Assembly (NCBI GenBank): GCA_040772005.1
Contig: JAXGYZ010000006.1
Location: 186,001 to 250,000, forward strand
Reading direction: 5' to 3'
DNA length: 64,000 bases
Source of the DNA: MWBF01 sp040772005
GTDB taxonomy: Bacteria > Chloroflexota > Anaerolineae > CG2-30-64-16
The translations under genes were made by a program, and so were the position numbers. Every line of letters begins with the position of its first letter. Positions within the stretch are counted from its first letter, which is position 1. Below the pieces are notes generated by a model. The model did not search any database. It was not told where the DNA came from and worked only from the letters and a program-made list of their open reading frames with translations. Positions 34,130 through 42,817 of the stretch are shown piece by piece.

Positions 34130-35248
34130 ATGACTTCTCTCGAACGGTTGCTGATAGCGTTCCGGCGCGGGCAGCCCGACCGTGTACCGATCATCGTGCG
34201 TGGCGTGAACCCCTACACCCAGCAGATGAACTGGCGGGGGCCGGCTGACCCTAGCTACGGTCCGCTCCTGGAGTACGTTCGCCAGCACTGTGAGATTGAA
34301 CATATCTGGAATGCAGGCCGCGGCTTCTTTCTGAATGCCGCGGAACTGCCGCTGTCCGTCCGGCAGGAGCAGCAGGATGGCTGGCGTATCACCTATTCAT
34401 ATCTTGAAACACCCAAGGGCCCGCTGACTGCGGTCAGCCGGGAAGGCCTCGCCAACTACTCCCACGGCACGCTCAAACACTGGATCTGCGACGCGGAAGA
34501 CGTGGAGCGTTTCCTGTCGCTGCCGTTCGTGCTGGCGGAGCCCGATCTGGCCGACTACTGCGCGACCCGCACGCTCCTGGGGAAGCGCGGCTATGTACTG
34601 CCCAATATCGATGACCCCATCGGCCAGGTGCATGCGCTGATCGGCTCCGAACTGCTGGGCATCTGGACGATAGAAGCGCCAGGATTGGTGGAACGTCTCC
34701 TGGATGTGATGAGCGAGCGCTGCACGGCCTACGTCGGCAGGCTGATCCAAGGCGGCATCAGTCCCGTGCTGGGTCTGCAGGGACAGGAATCGGCCGTGCC
34801 GCCGCTCCTTGCGCCGCGCTATTTTCCCCGCTACGTAACACGTTACAACATACCTTTGATCCGAATGGCCCATGCCCAAGGCTGCCTGGTCTCGATTCAC
34901 TGTCATGGTCGTCTGCAAGCCGTCCTGGAACAATTTGTCGAGATGGGGACGGATGTCCTGCATCCGATAGAGGCGCCCCCCATGGGCGACATCACCCTGG
35001 CCGAAGCGAAGCGGCGCGTGGGACACAGCATTTGTCTCCAGGGCAACATCCAGATCGGTGATGTGATGCTGTGTAGTCGCGACGAGGTCGTGCGTCTGAC
35101 CCGCGTCGCGCTGGAACAGGGGATGCCGCGGGGTGGCTTCGTGCTGACCCTGACCGCCACCCCCTTCGAACGCGTCCTGGCACCGCGCACACTCGACAAT
35201 CTGCTAGCCATGGTCGAAACGGCGCTGATAGAAGGAAGATACCGGTAG
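34130..35248 (+). CDS. UROD-superfamily protein, methylcobamide:CoM methyltransferase-like
   Basis: 372 residues with the UROD/MtaA TIM-barrel layout (opening TSLERLLIAFRRGQPDRVPII). A heme-pathway UROD is unlikely because the gene sits among sugar import genes. A candidate metal site is IHCHG (~260), in the position of the HxC of zinc-dependent MtaA-type methyltransferases, followed by TDVLHPIEAPPMGD. No corrinoid protein is encoded nearby. Such genes are often found in sugar operons with unknown roles; demethylation of O-methyl sugars is one possibility, inferred only. Confidence 0.8.
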   Translation: MTSLERLLIAFRRGQPDRVPIIVRGVNPYTQQMNWRGPADPSYGPLLEYVRQHCEIEHIWNAGRGFFLNAAELPLSVRQEQQDGWRITYSYLETPKGPLTAVSREGLANYSHGTLKHWICDAEDVERFLSLPFVLAEPDLADYCATRTLLGKRGYVLPNIDDPIGQVHALIGSELLGIWTIEAPGLVERLLDVMSERCTAYVGRLIQGGISPVLGLQGQESAVPPLLAPRYFPRYVTRYNIPLIRMAHAQGCLVSIHCHGRLQAVLEQFVEMGTDVLHPIEAPPMGDITLAEAKRRVGHSICLQGNIQIGDVMLCSRDEVVRLTRVALEQGMPRGGFVLTLTATPFERVLAPRTLDNLLAMVETALIEGRYR

Positions 35249-35282
35249 GTGTACTTTATCTGGTTTGAATTGGAGACAGAAG

Positions 35283-36614
35283 ATGAGCCAACTACATGCG
35301 TATAGCCCCGATGTCTTGGTCTGCGGCAGTGGCTGCGCCGGCATAGGTGCTGCGCTGGCCGCGGCGCGTGCAGGTGCCCGCACCATGCTGGTCGAACGCG
35401 CCGGCTTCGCCGGGGGCATCATGACCACGGTGGGGCTACCCTTCTTTGATGGTCTGGCCAGCAAAGGCGACAACCGTATCGTCAACAAGGGCATTGCCTT
35501 TGAGCTGGCCGTGCAGATGGGCATCTGTGCCCCGACCGCGACGCACCTTGAGCAGCACAATCCCACATTCGACAATGTCGAGCGTTACAAGCGGTTGCTG
35601 GACCGGCTCATTGCCGCAGAGAGTGACACGCTGCAGGTCCTGTTCCATTCTGTAGCGGCCGCGGTAGACCTGAAGGGCGATTTGATCGATGCCGTCCTGC
35701 TGGCGAACAAGGCCGGCCTGGTGCGCGTGCAGCCCAAGGTCGTGATTGACTGCACGGGTGATGCGGATATCGCGGCTTGGGCCGGAGCTCCGGTGGAGAA
35801 GCGGGCCGAAATGCAGCCTTTAACGCTGCATTTCCGTATCGGTCACGTACGTCAGACGCCTGAGACCACGGCCGACTGTCGTGAGGCCCTGATTCGGGCC
35901 CATGCCCGCGGCGACCTGCCGATGTTTTACGGTCCCGGCGTGAAGTTCATGTTCGCTGCGGATGAGGTTTACATTCATGCGGTGCGTGTGCCGGCGGATG
36001 CCAGTGATCCCGAAGAACTGACGCGCGCGGAGATGCAGGGCCGAGCCGATTCATGGCGCATGTTTGAAGTCTGGCAGCGGGAGGTGCCGGGCTTTGAGGA
36101 CGCCTATTTCATCAGCAGCGGGCCTTACATCGGTGTGCGTGAAACGCGCCGGATCGTGGGGCAATACGTCCTGACCGAGGACGATATTGCCGCCGGCCGC
36201 CGCTTCGAGGATGCTATTGCCACCGGGTGTTGGTACCTCGATCAGCACCCCAACCGGCCGACGGTGGGCTCAGCCCAGGATGTGCCGATGCTGCAACCGG
36301 CGCCGTATGACATCCCTTACGGCTCACTGGTGCCCCGGAATATCGGCAATCTGTTAGTTGCAGGGCGCTGCCATTCAGCCACCCAGCTCGCAGCCAGTTC
36401 CACCCGTGTGACGGCCACAGCCATGGCGCTGGGCGAAGCCGCCGGCCTGGCAGCCGCACTGGCCATACAGGGAGGCGGCGACCTCAGGCACGTCTCGGGC
36501 CAGCAGGTGCACCTGGCCCTGGTCGGTCGGGGCGCGGGGCCGATGGAATTCGACCCAGCTGATGATCATGATCCCGGCTGGGTGCGCGTCAGGCTGGAGG
36601 AATCAGGCCTTTGA
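35283..36614 (+). CDS. FAD-dependent oxidoreductase (FAD_oxidored type)
   Basis: 443 residues, usual family length. FAD motif VLVCGSGCAGIGAALAAARAGA (~10-31), LVERAGFAGGIMTT, a strand with VIDCTGDADIAAWAG (~155), and the C-terminal RNIGNLLVAGRCHSATQLAASSTRV that contacts flavin. It shares the LVAGR..SATQLA..STR block with the enzyme at 28410, so the two are related, but it lacks the latter's beta-domain. The paired enzymes suggest two oxidation steps on one substrate or on two anomers; inferred. Confidence 0.87.
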   Translation: MSQLHAYSPDVLVCGSGCAGIGAALAAARAGARTMLVERAGFAGGIMTTVGLPFFDGLASKGDNRIVNKGIAFELAVQMGICAPTATHLEQHNPTFDNVERYKRLLDRLIAAESDTLQVLFHSVAAAVDLKGDLIDAVLLANKAGLVRVQPKVVIDCTGDADIAAWAGAPVEKRAEMQPLTLHFRIGHVRQTPETTADCREALIRAHARGDLPMFYGPGVKFMFAADEVYIHAVRVPADASDPEELTRAEMQGRADSWRMFEVWQREVPGFEDAYFISSGPYIGVRETRRIVGQYVLTEDDIAAGRRFEDAIATGCWYLDQHPNRPTVGSAQDVPMLQPAPYDIPYGSLVPRNIGNLLVAGRCHSATQLAASSTRVTATAMALGEAAGLAAALAIQGGGDLRHVSGQQVHLALVGRGAGPMEFDPADDHDPGWVRVRLEESGL

Positions 36615-36674
36615 CCCAGACGGCGGCTCGTCTTCATGGCGCTTGGGGAGCACTGCTGAGGTGGCCTGGATTTC

Positions 36675-36752
36675 CCGGCCCTGCATTTCGTGTTATTCTT
36701 CTCCACACAGCGCACCTTCATCCAGGGCATTGCCCCGACCCGACTGAAGGGC
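36675..36752 (+). pseudogene. C-terminal remnant of an ABC permease fused in frame to the second UROD-like gene
   Basis: The frame before the second UROD-like gene reads PALHFVLFFSTQRTFIQGIA, then PTRLKG. This is the terminal helix and tail of a MalG-type permease (compare FALFQRHFIRGVALTGIKG at the end of 33216-34124). No stop separates it from the downstream gene. The rest of that permease is absent, so a deletion removed it, leaving the arrangement permease-end / UROD as in the intact pair at 34124/34130. Confidence 0.75.
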
Positions 36753-36785
36753 CAGGCCCGTAATCTGCAGCGCAGGAGTCCATCC

Positions 36786-37946
36786 GTGACCGATACATCG
36801 ACCAGCGACGGCGTCCATGCGCCCGTTCCGCGCACGCACATGAGCGCAGCCGTCAGGAAGCTCTGGGACACCTACGAGCGCGTGCCCGACGCGCCGCTCG
36901 TGCGCCGGGAGTTCGGCTACTACTGCCTCGATGCCTGGCGCGAGCAGGGCATGCCGCAGGACGCCGACTTCGCCGAGCTCTTCTCATACGACCCGCCGGC
37001 CCGCCATTCGCTCGGCCAATGCGGCTGGTGCGAGGCGGCCCTGCTGCCCCAGTTCGAGGTCAAGGTGCTGGAGGACCGCGGCGAGTACGAGGTCGAGCAG
37101 GACTACGCCGGCCGGCAGGTGCTCTACTTCAAGGGCCGCCGCAACGGCTTCATGCCCACCTACCTGGATCACCCCGTCAAGGACATGCGGACGTGGGAGG
37201 AGCACATCCGGTGGCGGATGAACCCGGCGGATCCGGCGCGTTACGTCGACCTGGAGCAGCGCATGGCTGTGGCGCAGGCGCGCGCGGCCGAAGGCTTTAT
37301 GATCGTCCAGAACGTCATCGGCGGATATATGTACCTGCGCAGCCTGCTGGGACCGGAGGGCACACTCTACGCCGTCGTCGACCAGCCGGACCTGATTCAC
37401 GCGTGCATGGAGACGTGGTTCGCGCTGGCGGATGCCGTCGCCGCGCGCCACCAGCAGTACGTGACCATCGACGAGCTGTTCTTCGGCGAGGACATCTGCT
37501 ACAAGGGCGGCCCGCTCATCTCGCCCAGGATGATCCGCCGCTTCCTGCTGCCCTACTACCAGCAGCTCGTCGCCAACGTCAAGGCCCGGCAGCTCGACCG
37601 CACACGCCACCTCTATGTCCAGATCGACACCGACGGCAACCCCGTCTCGGTCATCCCGCTGTACCAGGAGATGGGGATGGATGTGATGTCGCCGTTCGAG
37701 GTCGCGGCGGGCTGCGATGTGGTCGAAATCGGCCGGCAGTATCCCGAGCTCATCATGACCGGCGGCATCGACAAGCGGGTGCTGGCGTCGGGCCGGGAGG
37801 CCATCGACCGGCATCTGGAGTACATCCTGCCGGCGATGCGGGCGCGCGGCGGCTACATCCCCACCTGCGACCACGGCGTGCCCGAGGAAGTGCCGTACCA
37901 GGATTATCTCTATTACCGGCAGCGCTGCGTGGAGCTGGGCGGCTAG
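36786..37946 (+). CDS. Second UROD-superfamily protein
   Basis: About 386 residues from GTG 36786 (GCAGGAG site upstream; an internal ATG at 36840 is an alternative). TIM-barrel UROD-like landmarks: IRWRMNPADPARYVDLEQRM, FGEDICYKGGPLISPRMIRRFLLPYY, FEVAAGCDVVEIGRQYPELIMTGGIDKRVL, YIPTCDHGVPEEVPY. Where the relative at 34130 has IHCHG this one has QIDTDGN, so that candidate metal site is missing. It therefore probably differs in chemistry. FGEDIC.KGGPLISP is a hallmark of the sugar-operon UROD subgroup. Confidence 0.8.
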   Translation: MTDTSTSDGVHAPVPRTHMSAAVRKLWDTYERVPDAPLVRREFGYYCLDAWREQGMPQDADFAELFSYDPPARHSLGQCGWCEAALLPQFEVKVLEDRGEYEVEQDYAGRQVLYFKGRRNGFMPTYLDHPVKDMRTWEEHIRWRMNPADPARYVDLEQRMAVAQARAAEGFMIVQNVIGGYMYLRSLLGPEGTLYAVVDQPDLIHACMETWFALADAVAARHQQYVTIDELFFGEDICYKGGPLISPRMIRRFLLPYYQQLVANVKARQLDRTRHLYVQIDTDGNPVSVIPLYQEMGMDVMSPFEVAAGCDVVEIGRQYPELIMTGGIDKRVLASGREAIDRHLEYILPAMRARGGYIPTCDHGVPEEVPYQDYLYYRQRCVELGG

Positions 37947-37980
37947 GCCGGTTCCGGCCGCACATCTGGAGGTATGGCCC

Positions 37981-38991
37981 ATGCATCCCCTTCTCGGCTC
38001 AGCCGATCTGACGCCCCACTTCGAGCGCACGCTGCGGCTGTGCAAGGTACAGCCCGGCGAGACGGTCCTGATCTTCACCGATCCGCTCTTCCCGCACCCG
38101 GCCTATCCCGCTGCGGCCCTGGCCGCGGCCAGCACGCTCGGCGCACAGGTCTACATCCTCACGGCCCAGTCCGACCAGGACGTCAAGGACAAGGTCATCC
38201 GCGCGGCCTGGACGCATGCCGACATGATCCTGGGCATGTCCTTCCTGCCCGGCTCGCACTCGTGGATGTACTCAGACGTGCACAGCGAGGCCTTGGCCGC
38301 AGGGGCGCGCGTCCTCATGGTCCAGGAGCCGCCCGCAACCCTCAAGCGCCTGCCGCCGACGGCCGAGATCCGCCGCATCAGCCTCGCCGGCGCGCAGCGG
38401 ATGGAGCAGGCACGCGAGGTCCGGATCACGTCGCCTGCGGGCACGGACCTGACGCTGCGCAAGGACGGCCGCATCGGCGCGTACCAGTGCGGCGTGGCCG
38501 ACGAGCCGGGCCGCTGGGACCACTGGCCGACGGGCATGGTCTACTGCGCGCCGCTGGAGGACAGCGCAGAGGGCGTGCTGGTCGTGCAGCCCGGCGACGT
38601 GCTGCTCACCTCGCTCCAGCACGCGCGCTCGGAGGTCCGGCTGACGTTCCGCGGGGGCCGCGTCCAGAGCGTGGCCGGCGGCGCGGAAGCCGTGCAGATC
38701 GAGGCCATGCTCCGCGCGGCCGGCGACGACGGCGCAGACCGCCTCGCGCACGCCGGCTGGGGCACGGACCCGCGCGCCGACTGGCGGGTCGTGGGCATGG
38801 ATTCGGAGTCGCTCGCGGGCGCGATCACCGTCGCGCTGGGCCGCAACATCTTCGCCTCGCCCGCGCGACACTGCGGGCTGGGCGGCGTCAACCGGTCGCG
38901 GCTGCACTTCGATATGTGCATGCTCGGCACCAGCCTCTACCTCGACGGCGAGCTCGTGGTCGACGCGGGCCAATTGGTCGACGAGGAGTGA
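37981..38991 (+). CDS. NicX / M29-aminopeptidase-like metalloenzyme
   Basis: 336 residues. The opening TLRLCKVQPGETVLIFTDP and the C-terminal block GLGGVNRSRLHFDMCMLGTSLYLDGELVVDAG fit the family that joins M29 aminopeptidases with the Fe(II) enzyme 2,5-dihydroxypyridine dioxygenase (NicX). As I recall, NicX binds iron with two His and one Asp in HFGWG and HxD contexts; here HAGWG (~257) and HFD (~309) occupy matching positions. It lies 34 bp after the second UROD-like gene and is probably in the operon. An oxygenase or hydrolase; true substrate unknown. Confidence 0.7.
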   Translation: MHPLLGSADLTPHFERTLRLCKVQPGETVLIFTDPLFPHPAYPAAALAAASTLGAQVYILTAQSDQDVKDKVIRAAWTHADMILGMSFLPGSHSWMYSDVHSEALAAGARVLMVQEPPATLKRLPPTAEIRRISLAGAQRMEQAREVRITSPAGTDLTLRKDGRIGAYQCGVADEPGRWDHWPTGMVYCAPLEDSAEGVLVVQPGDVLLTSLQHARSEVRLTFRGGRVQSVAGGAEAVQIEAMLRAAGDDGADRLAHAGWGTDPRADWRVVGMDSESLAGAITVALGRNIFASPARHCGLGGVNRSRLHFDMCMLGTSLYLDGELVVDAGQLVDEE

Positions 38992-39331
38992 AATATTGAG
39001 GAATGAAGTGCCCTCAGACGCGGAACTGCCCCTCGCTGGCCGACACGTCCGCATCTGAGAGCGTGGAGATCATCCACCACCCAGGGAGAGACCGGCACCA
39101 AGCATGACCCCACGCCGGGCCGGACTGCACCCCACCCTCCCCGCGCCCGGCCCGGCATGCCCGACGCGCCGGTCACCGGGCAATGTTAAGTGTTGCTCAA
39201 GCGATTGTAGCAATTCTTACTCACCCCTCAGTGCGAATATCGCATAATTATCGCGCAAAATGAAATATCATAATTGTTCGCCAAGTTTGGTACATTGTTC
39301 GGTGTAACTGATTTGAGAGGGGAGAAAGAAG
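38992..39331. other. 340-bp regulatory gap with AT-rich end and direct repeats
   Basis: No gene seen. The right half is clearly AT-rich for this genome. It contains two ATTGTTCG octamers 21 bp apart (39273-39280 and 39294-39301), about two helical turns, and a partly repeated ATATCGCATAATTATCGCG / ATATCATAATTGTTCGCC pair before that. It is likely the promoter and operator region of the multicopper oxidase gene. Metal control is a guess from the gene's function. Confidence 0.5.
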
Positions 39332-41515
39332 ATGACGAGCAGACGCGATTTCATCCGGTACATCCTGTCCGCCGGCGCAGGCCTGTATTTCGTCGGCAAA
39401 GGACGCGGGACCGCCTTGGCCGGGCCCGTCGCGACACCCGCCGCGCACGGCTCCACCGTGCGCATGGCCTTCCCCGGCGCGCAGCTCCCGGGCGGCACGC
39501 TCGAACCTGCGGCCATCCCCAAGTTCGTGACGCCGCTGCTCGTCCCGCCGGTCATGCCGAGAGCAGGCAGGATCGTACAGCGGGGCGGCAAAAACGTGGA
39601 CTATTACGAGATCTCGATGCGGCAGTTTCAGCAGCAGATCCTGCCGGCGGCCCTCCCGGCCACGACCGTCTGGGGCTACGGCGCAGTCAAGACAGCCAGC
39701 AAGAAGGGCCTCCTGCTTCACAACGCGCCTTCGCTCACCATCGAAGCATCGTGGAACCGGCCCGTACGCGTTAAATGGATCAACGAGCTGGTGGATGCCG
39801 CCGGCAACTACCTGCCCCACCTGCTGCCGGTGGACCCGACCCTCCACTGGGCAAATCCGCCCGGCGGCATGAGCGGCCGCGACGCGCGGCCCGACTTCAC
39901 CGGCAAGACGTATGCGCCGCCTGCGGAGTTCACCGACCCGGCGACCCAGTATACGCAGTACACCGGCCCGGTCCCCATGGTCACGCACGTGCACGGCGCG
40001 GCGGGCGTACAGGATGACAGCGACGGCTATGCGGAGGCGTGGTATCTGCCTGCTGCCGGTAACATCCCCGCGGGCTATGCAACCGAGGGCACGTGGTACG
40101 AGTTCTTCAAGGGCAAGGCCGCGGCCAACTATGCCGTCACCTGGGAACCCGGCTCCGCCACCTTCCAGTACCCGAACAACCAGCGCGCGTCGACCATCTG
40201 GTACCATGACCACACGCTTGGCATGACCCGGCTCAACGTCTATGCCGGGCCCGCGGGCTTCTTTATCATTCGGGGCGGACCGGCCGGCGACGACGCGGTG
40301 CTCGACGCGCGCAGCGGGGCACGCGCGGTGCTGCCGGGGCCTGCGCCGCGGGAAGGCGACAAGTTCCCGCCGAACAAGACCTACTTCGAGGTTCCGCTGG
40401 CCATCCAGGACCGCTCGTTCAACGCGGACGGGTCGCTGTTCTACCCGGACACGCGTGAGTTCTTCGACGGCATCGACGGGCCGTACCTGCCGGACACGGA
40501 CATCTCGCCCATCTGGAACCCGGAATTCTTCGGCAACACGATCATCGTCAACGGCAATACCTGGCCGTTCCTGGATGTCCAGCAGCGGCGCTATCGCTTC
40601 CGGTTGCTGAACGGCTGCAATTCGCGCTTCCTGATCCTCGACTTCAGCGCGATCCCGGGCGTGCAGGTCACGCAGATCGGCAACGAGGGCGGCTTCCTGG
40701 CCGCGCCCGTGGACCTGACCGCAGTCTATGGCAACCGGCTGCTCATGGCTCCTGCAGAGCGTGCGGATGTCATCGTCGACTTCACCGGCGTGCCCGCGGG
40801 GAACTACATCCTCCACAACGTTGGGCCGGACGAGCCGTTTGGCGGCGGCATCCCCGGCACGGACTTCCCGGTCGCGGACGTCGACTCAACCGGCCAGGTG
40901 ATGCAGTTCCGGGTCGGCCCTGCGCTCGCCGCGGACCCGACCACGCCCGCACAGTTCCTCGTGCTGCCCGCGATTGCGCCGCTGCCCGCAGAGACGGTGA
41001 CGCGGTCGCTGGCGCTGCTGGAGCGCATGTCCGAGTACTTCGACGGTCCGGCGGAGGCCCTGCTCGGCACGGTGGAGTTCGACCCGGCCACCGGCGTCGG
41101 CATGGCGATGCACCGGATGTGGGTGGAACCGGTGACGGAGAATCCGGAGCTCGGTGCAACCGAGGTGTGGGAGTTCTACAATGGCACCGAGGATGCACAT
41201 CCGATGCACATCCACGAGGTGATGTTCGAGGTCGTGAACCGGCAGGACATCTTCGTCAACGAGATGATGCACACCTTCGAGATTGTGCCCGGCTCCGTGC
41301 CTGTGCCGCCTGAGCCGTGGGAGATGGGTCACAAGGACACGGTCATCGCGTATCCGGGCCAGGTCACGCGTGTGCGCGCACAGTTCAACACGCCCGGCCA
41401 GTTCGTCTGGCACTGTCACATCGTCGAACACGAGGATAACGAGATGATGCGGCCCTACCGCATCGGGCCGGAGCAGCCGGACCAGCCCATGCCGCACGGC
41501 GGACACGGCGCCTGA
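39332..41515 (+). CDS. Multicopper oxidase, CotA/bilirubin-oxidase type, Tat-exported
   Basis: 727 residues. N-terminal twin-arginine signal TSRRDFIRYILSAGAGLYFVG. All four copper-binding motifs are present: THVHGA (~219), WYHDHTLGMTRLNVYAGPAGFF (~290), HPMHIHEVMFEV (~622) and WHCHIVEHEDNEMMRPY (~693), which supplies the HCH tripeptide and a Met axial ligand for type 1 copper. Three cupredoxin domains are expected. Longer than CotA (~510) owing to inserted loops. It oxidises phenols, bilirubin-like pigments or Mn/Cu ions outside the membrane. GAGAGGGGAGAAAG ribosome site. Confidence 0.92.
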   Translation: MTSRRDFIRYILSAGAGLYFVGKGRGTALAGPVATPAAHGSTVRMAFPGAQLPGGTLEPAAIPKFVTPLLVPPVMPRAGRIVQRGGKNVDYYEISMRQFQQQILPAALPATTVWGYGAVKTASKKGLLLHNAPSLTIEASWNRPVRVKWINELVDAAGNYLPHLLPVDPTLHWANPPGGMSGRDARPDFTGKTYAPPAEFTDPATQYTQYTGPVPMVTHVHGAAGVQDDSDGYAEAWYLPAAGNIPAGYATEGTWYEFFKGKAAANYAVTWEPGSATFQYPNNQRASTIWYHDHTLGMTRLNVYAGPAGFFIIRGGPAGDDAVLDARSGARAVLPGPAPREGDKFPPNKTYFEVPLAIQDRSFNADGSLFYPDTREFFDGIDGPYLPDTDISPIWNPEFFGNTIIVNGNTWPFLDVQQRRYRFRLLNGCNSRFLILDFSAIPGVQVTQIGNEGGFLAAPVDLTAVYGNRLLMAPAERADVIVDFTGVPAGNYILHNVGPDEPFGGGIPGTDFPVADVDSTGQVMQFRVGPALAADPTTPAQFLVLPAIAPLPAETVTRSLALLERMSEYFDGPAEALLGTVEFDPATGVGMAMHRMWVEPVTENPELGATEVWEFYNGTEDAHPMHIHEVMFEVVNRQDIFVNEMMHTFEIVPGSVPVPPEPWEMGHKDTVIAYPGQVTRVRAQFNTPGQFVWHCHIVEHEDNEMMRPYRIGPEQPDQPMPHGGHGA

Positions 41516-41559
41516 CCCCCGGCACGGCCGGGGTAAACCGAGGAACGCCAAATGCAGGT

Positions 41560-41604
41560 GGAGCCGGCGCTTCAGCCGATCAGGCTGGCTGAAGCGCCGG
41601 CTCC
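41560..41604. terminator. Bidirectional hairpin terminator
   Basis: Perfect 18-base arms GGAGCCGGCGCTTCAGCC (41560-41577) and its complement (41587-41604) with a nine-base loop. It lies between the ends of the convergent oxidase and epimerase genes. There is no strong T-run, so it may act as an mRNA 3'-end stabiliser as well as a terminator. Confidence 0.7.
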
Positions 41605-41664
41605 AATCTGCGAGAAACCTCAGCATTCGTGCCGTCCGGCGGGACATCCGCCCATCGGGAGCCC

Positions 41665-42618
41665 CTAGACCTTGATCACCCCGTGCCCGATCAGCCAGGT
41701 CACGCTCTCCTGCACCGCCTGGAGCGAGGTGTAGCGCGGGCGGTAGTCGAGCAGCCGCTGCGCCTTGGCGATGCTGCAGTTGGGGCTGTGCGCGATGTGG
41801 TCCCAGGTCGCCTGCGCATCTTCCTCGGCCACCGTCGTGCGCCAGGCCTCCCAGGGCAGGAACTCCAGCCGGGCCGGCTGGCCGAACCAGGCCGCCATGG
41901 CCTCGGCATAACCGCGCAGGGTCACCGCGGCCGGCGAGACCGCGTGAAAGCTCTCCCCGACCGCGGCGCTGCGGTGGGCCACGGCCCGCTCGAAGAGCTG
42001 GGCGACGTCATCCGCGTGCACGTGATGGACCGTCTCCAGCCCGAAGTTGGGCAGCGCCAGCGTCTCCCCGCGCGCCAGCCCGGCAAACACCTCCGGCCGG
42101 AAGTGGCCGGCCGGGTTCAGCGGGTTCCAGCCCGGACCCACGATATGGCCCGGGTGCAGCACCGTGGCCGGAAACCCGTTCAGCCGCGCCTCACGCAGCA
42201 GGTAGGTCTCGATGGCCGCCTTCTCCATGCCGTATTCGCCGAAGGGCCGCCGCGGCTGTTCCTCCGTGGTCGGCACGACCGCGCTGGGCCCGTGCACCCA
42301 GATGGTGCCGCAGTGCAGGAAATGCTGGACCTTGCCCCGGAGCGCCTCGGCGATCTGCCGCGCCGAGTCGAGGGTGAAGCAGATCATGTCGATGACCACA
42401 TCCGGGGCCAGGTCTGCGATCTGCCGGCCGAACGTGCCCTCCTGCTCCGCCTCGCCGCGGTCGATGGCGACGGTCTGCACCTGGGTCCACGCCCCGTGGG
42501 GCTGGTAGGGCTCGCGGCGGCTGCGGCTGATGCTGATCACCTCATGCCCCGCCTCCACCAGCCGGGGCGCCAGGTATGTGCCGACATGCCCCTTTCCGCC
42601 AATCACGACAATGCGCAT
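41665..42618 (-). CDS. NAD-dependent epimerase/dehydratase (extended SDR-like)
   Basis: 317 residues. Rossmann motif RIVVIGGKGHVGTYLAPRLVEAGHEV, DMICFTLDSARQIAEAL, then GTIWVHGPSAVVPTTEEQPRRPFGEYGMEKAAIE. The position of the YXXXK catalytic pair carries YGMEK, so it is preserved. Substrate domain includes TVLHPGHIVGPGWNPLNPAG. It acts on nucleotide sugars or similar sugars. ATG 42618 has an AGGGAGGGC site. Confidence 0.87.
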   Translation of the reverse strand: MRIVVIGGKGHVGTYLAPRLVEAGHEVISISRSRREPYQPHGAWTQVQTVAIDRGEAEQEGTFGRQIADLAPDVVIDMICFTLDSARQIAEALRGKVQHFLHCGTIWVHGPSAVVPTTEEQPRRPFGEYGMEKAAIETYLLREARLNGFPATVLHPGHIVGPGWNPLNPAGHFRPEVFAGLARGETLALPNFGLETVHHVHADDVAQLFERAVAHRSAAVGESFHAVSPAAVTLRGYAEAMAAWFGQPARLEFLPWEAWRTTVAEEDAQATWDHIAHSPNCSIAKAQRLLDYRPRYTSLQAVQESVTWLIGHGVIKV

Positions 42619-42817
42619 GCTGCCCTCCCTAGATGAATTGATGGTGTGTAAGGATAGCATGCGGCCCAGAGACGCACAAACATGCACGCCCCCCCGCCGC
42701 CCATACGACGCGTCGTTGCCGAGGGCCATCGAACCTATTGACCCGGCCGGGGGGCGGCGCGATAATCGTATCTGGTGCGGCCGATGGTGTGCCTTATAGG
42801 TTAACGAGGAGGTGCAC

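Noticed and set aside
34130..37946. Heme biosynthesis (true uroporphyrinogen decarboxylase)
   Set aside because: Both proteins lie in a sugar import operon, no other heme gene is present, and the conserved N-terminal active-site region of HemE was not recognised.
39248..40816. Minus-strand ORF of 522 codons opposite the multicopper oxidase
   Set aside because: Low-complexity Arg/Val/Asp composition; the plus strand carries all four copper motifs.
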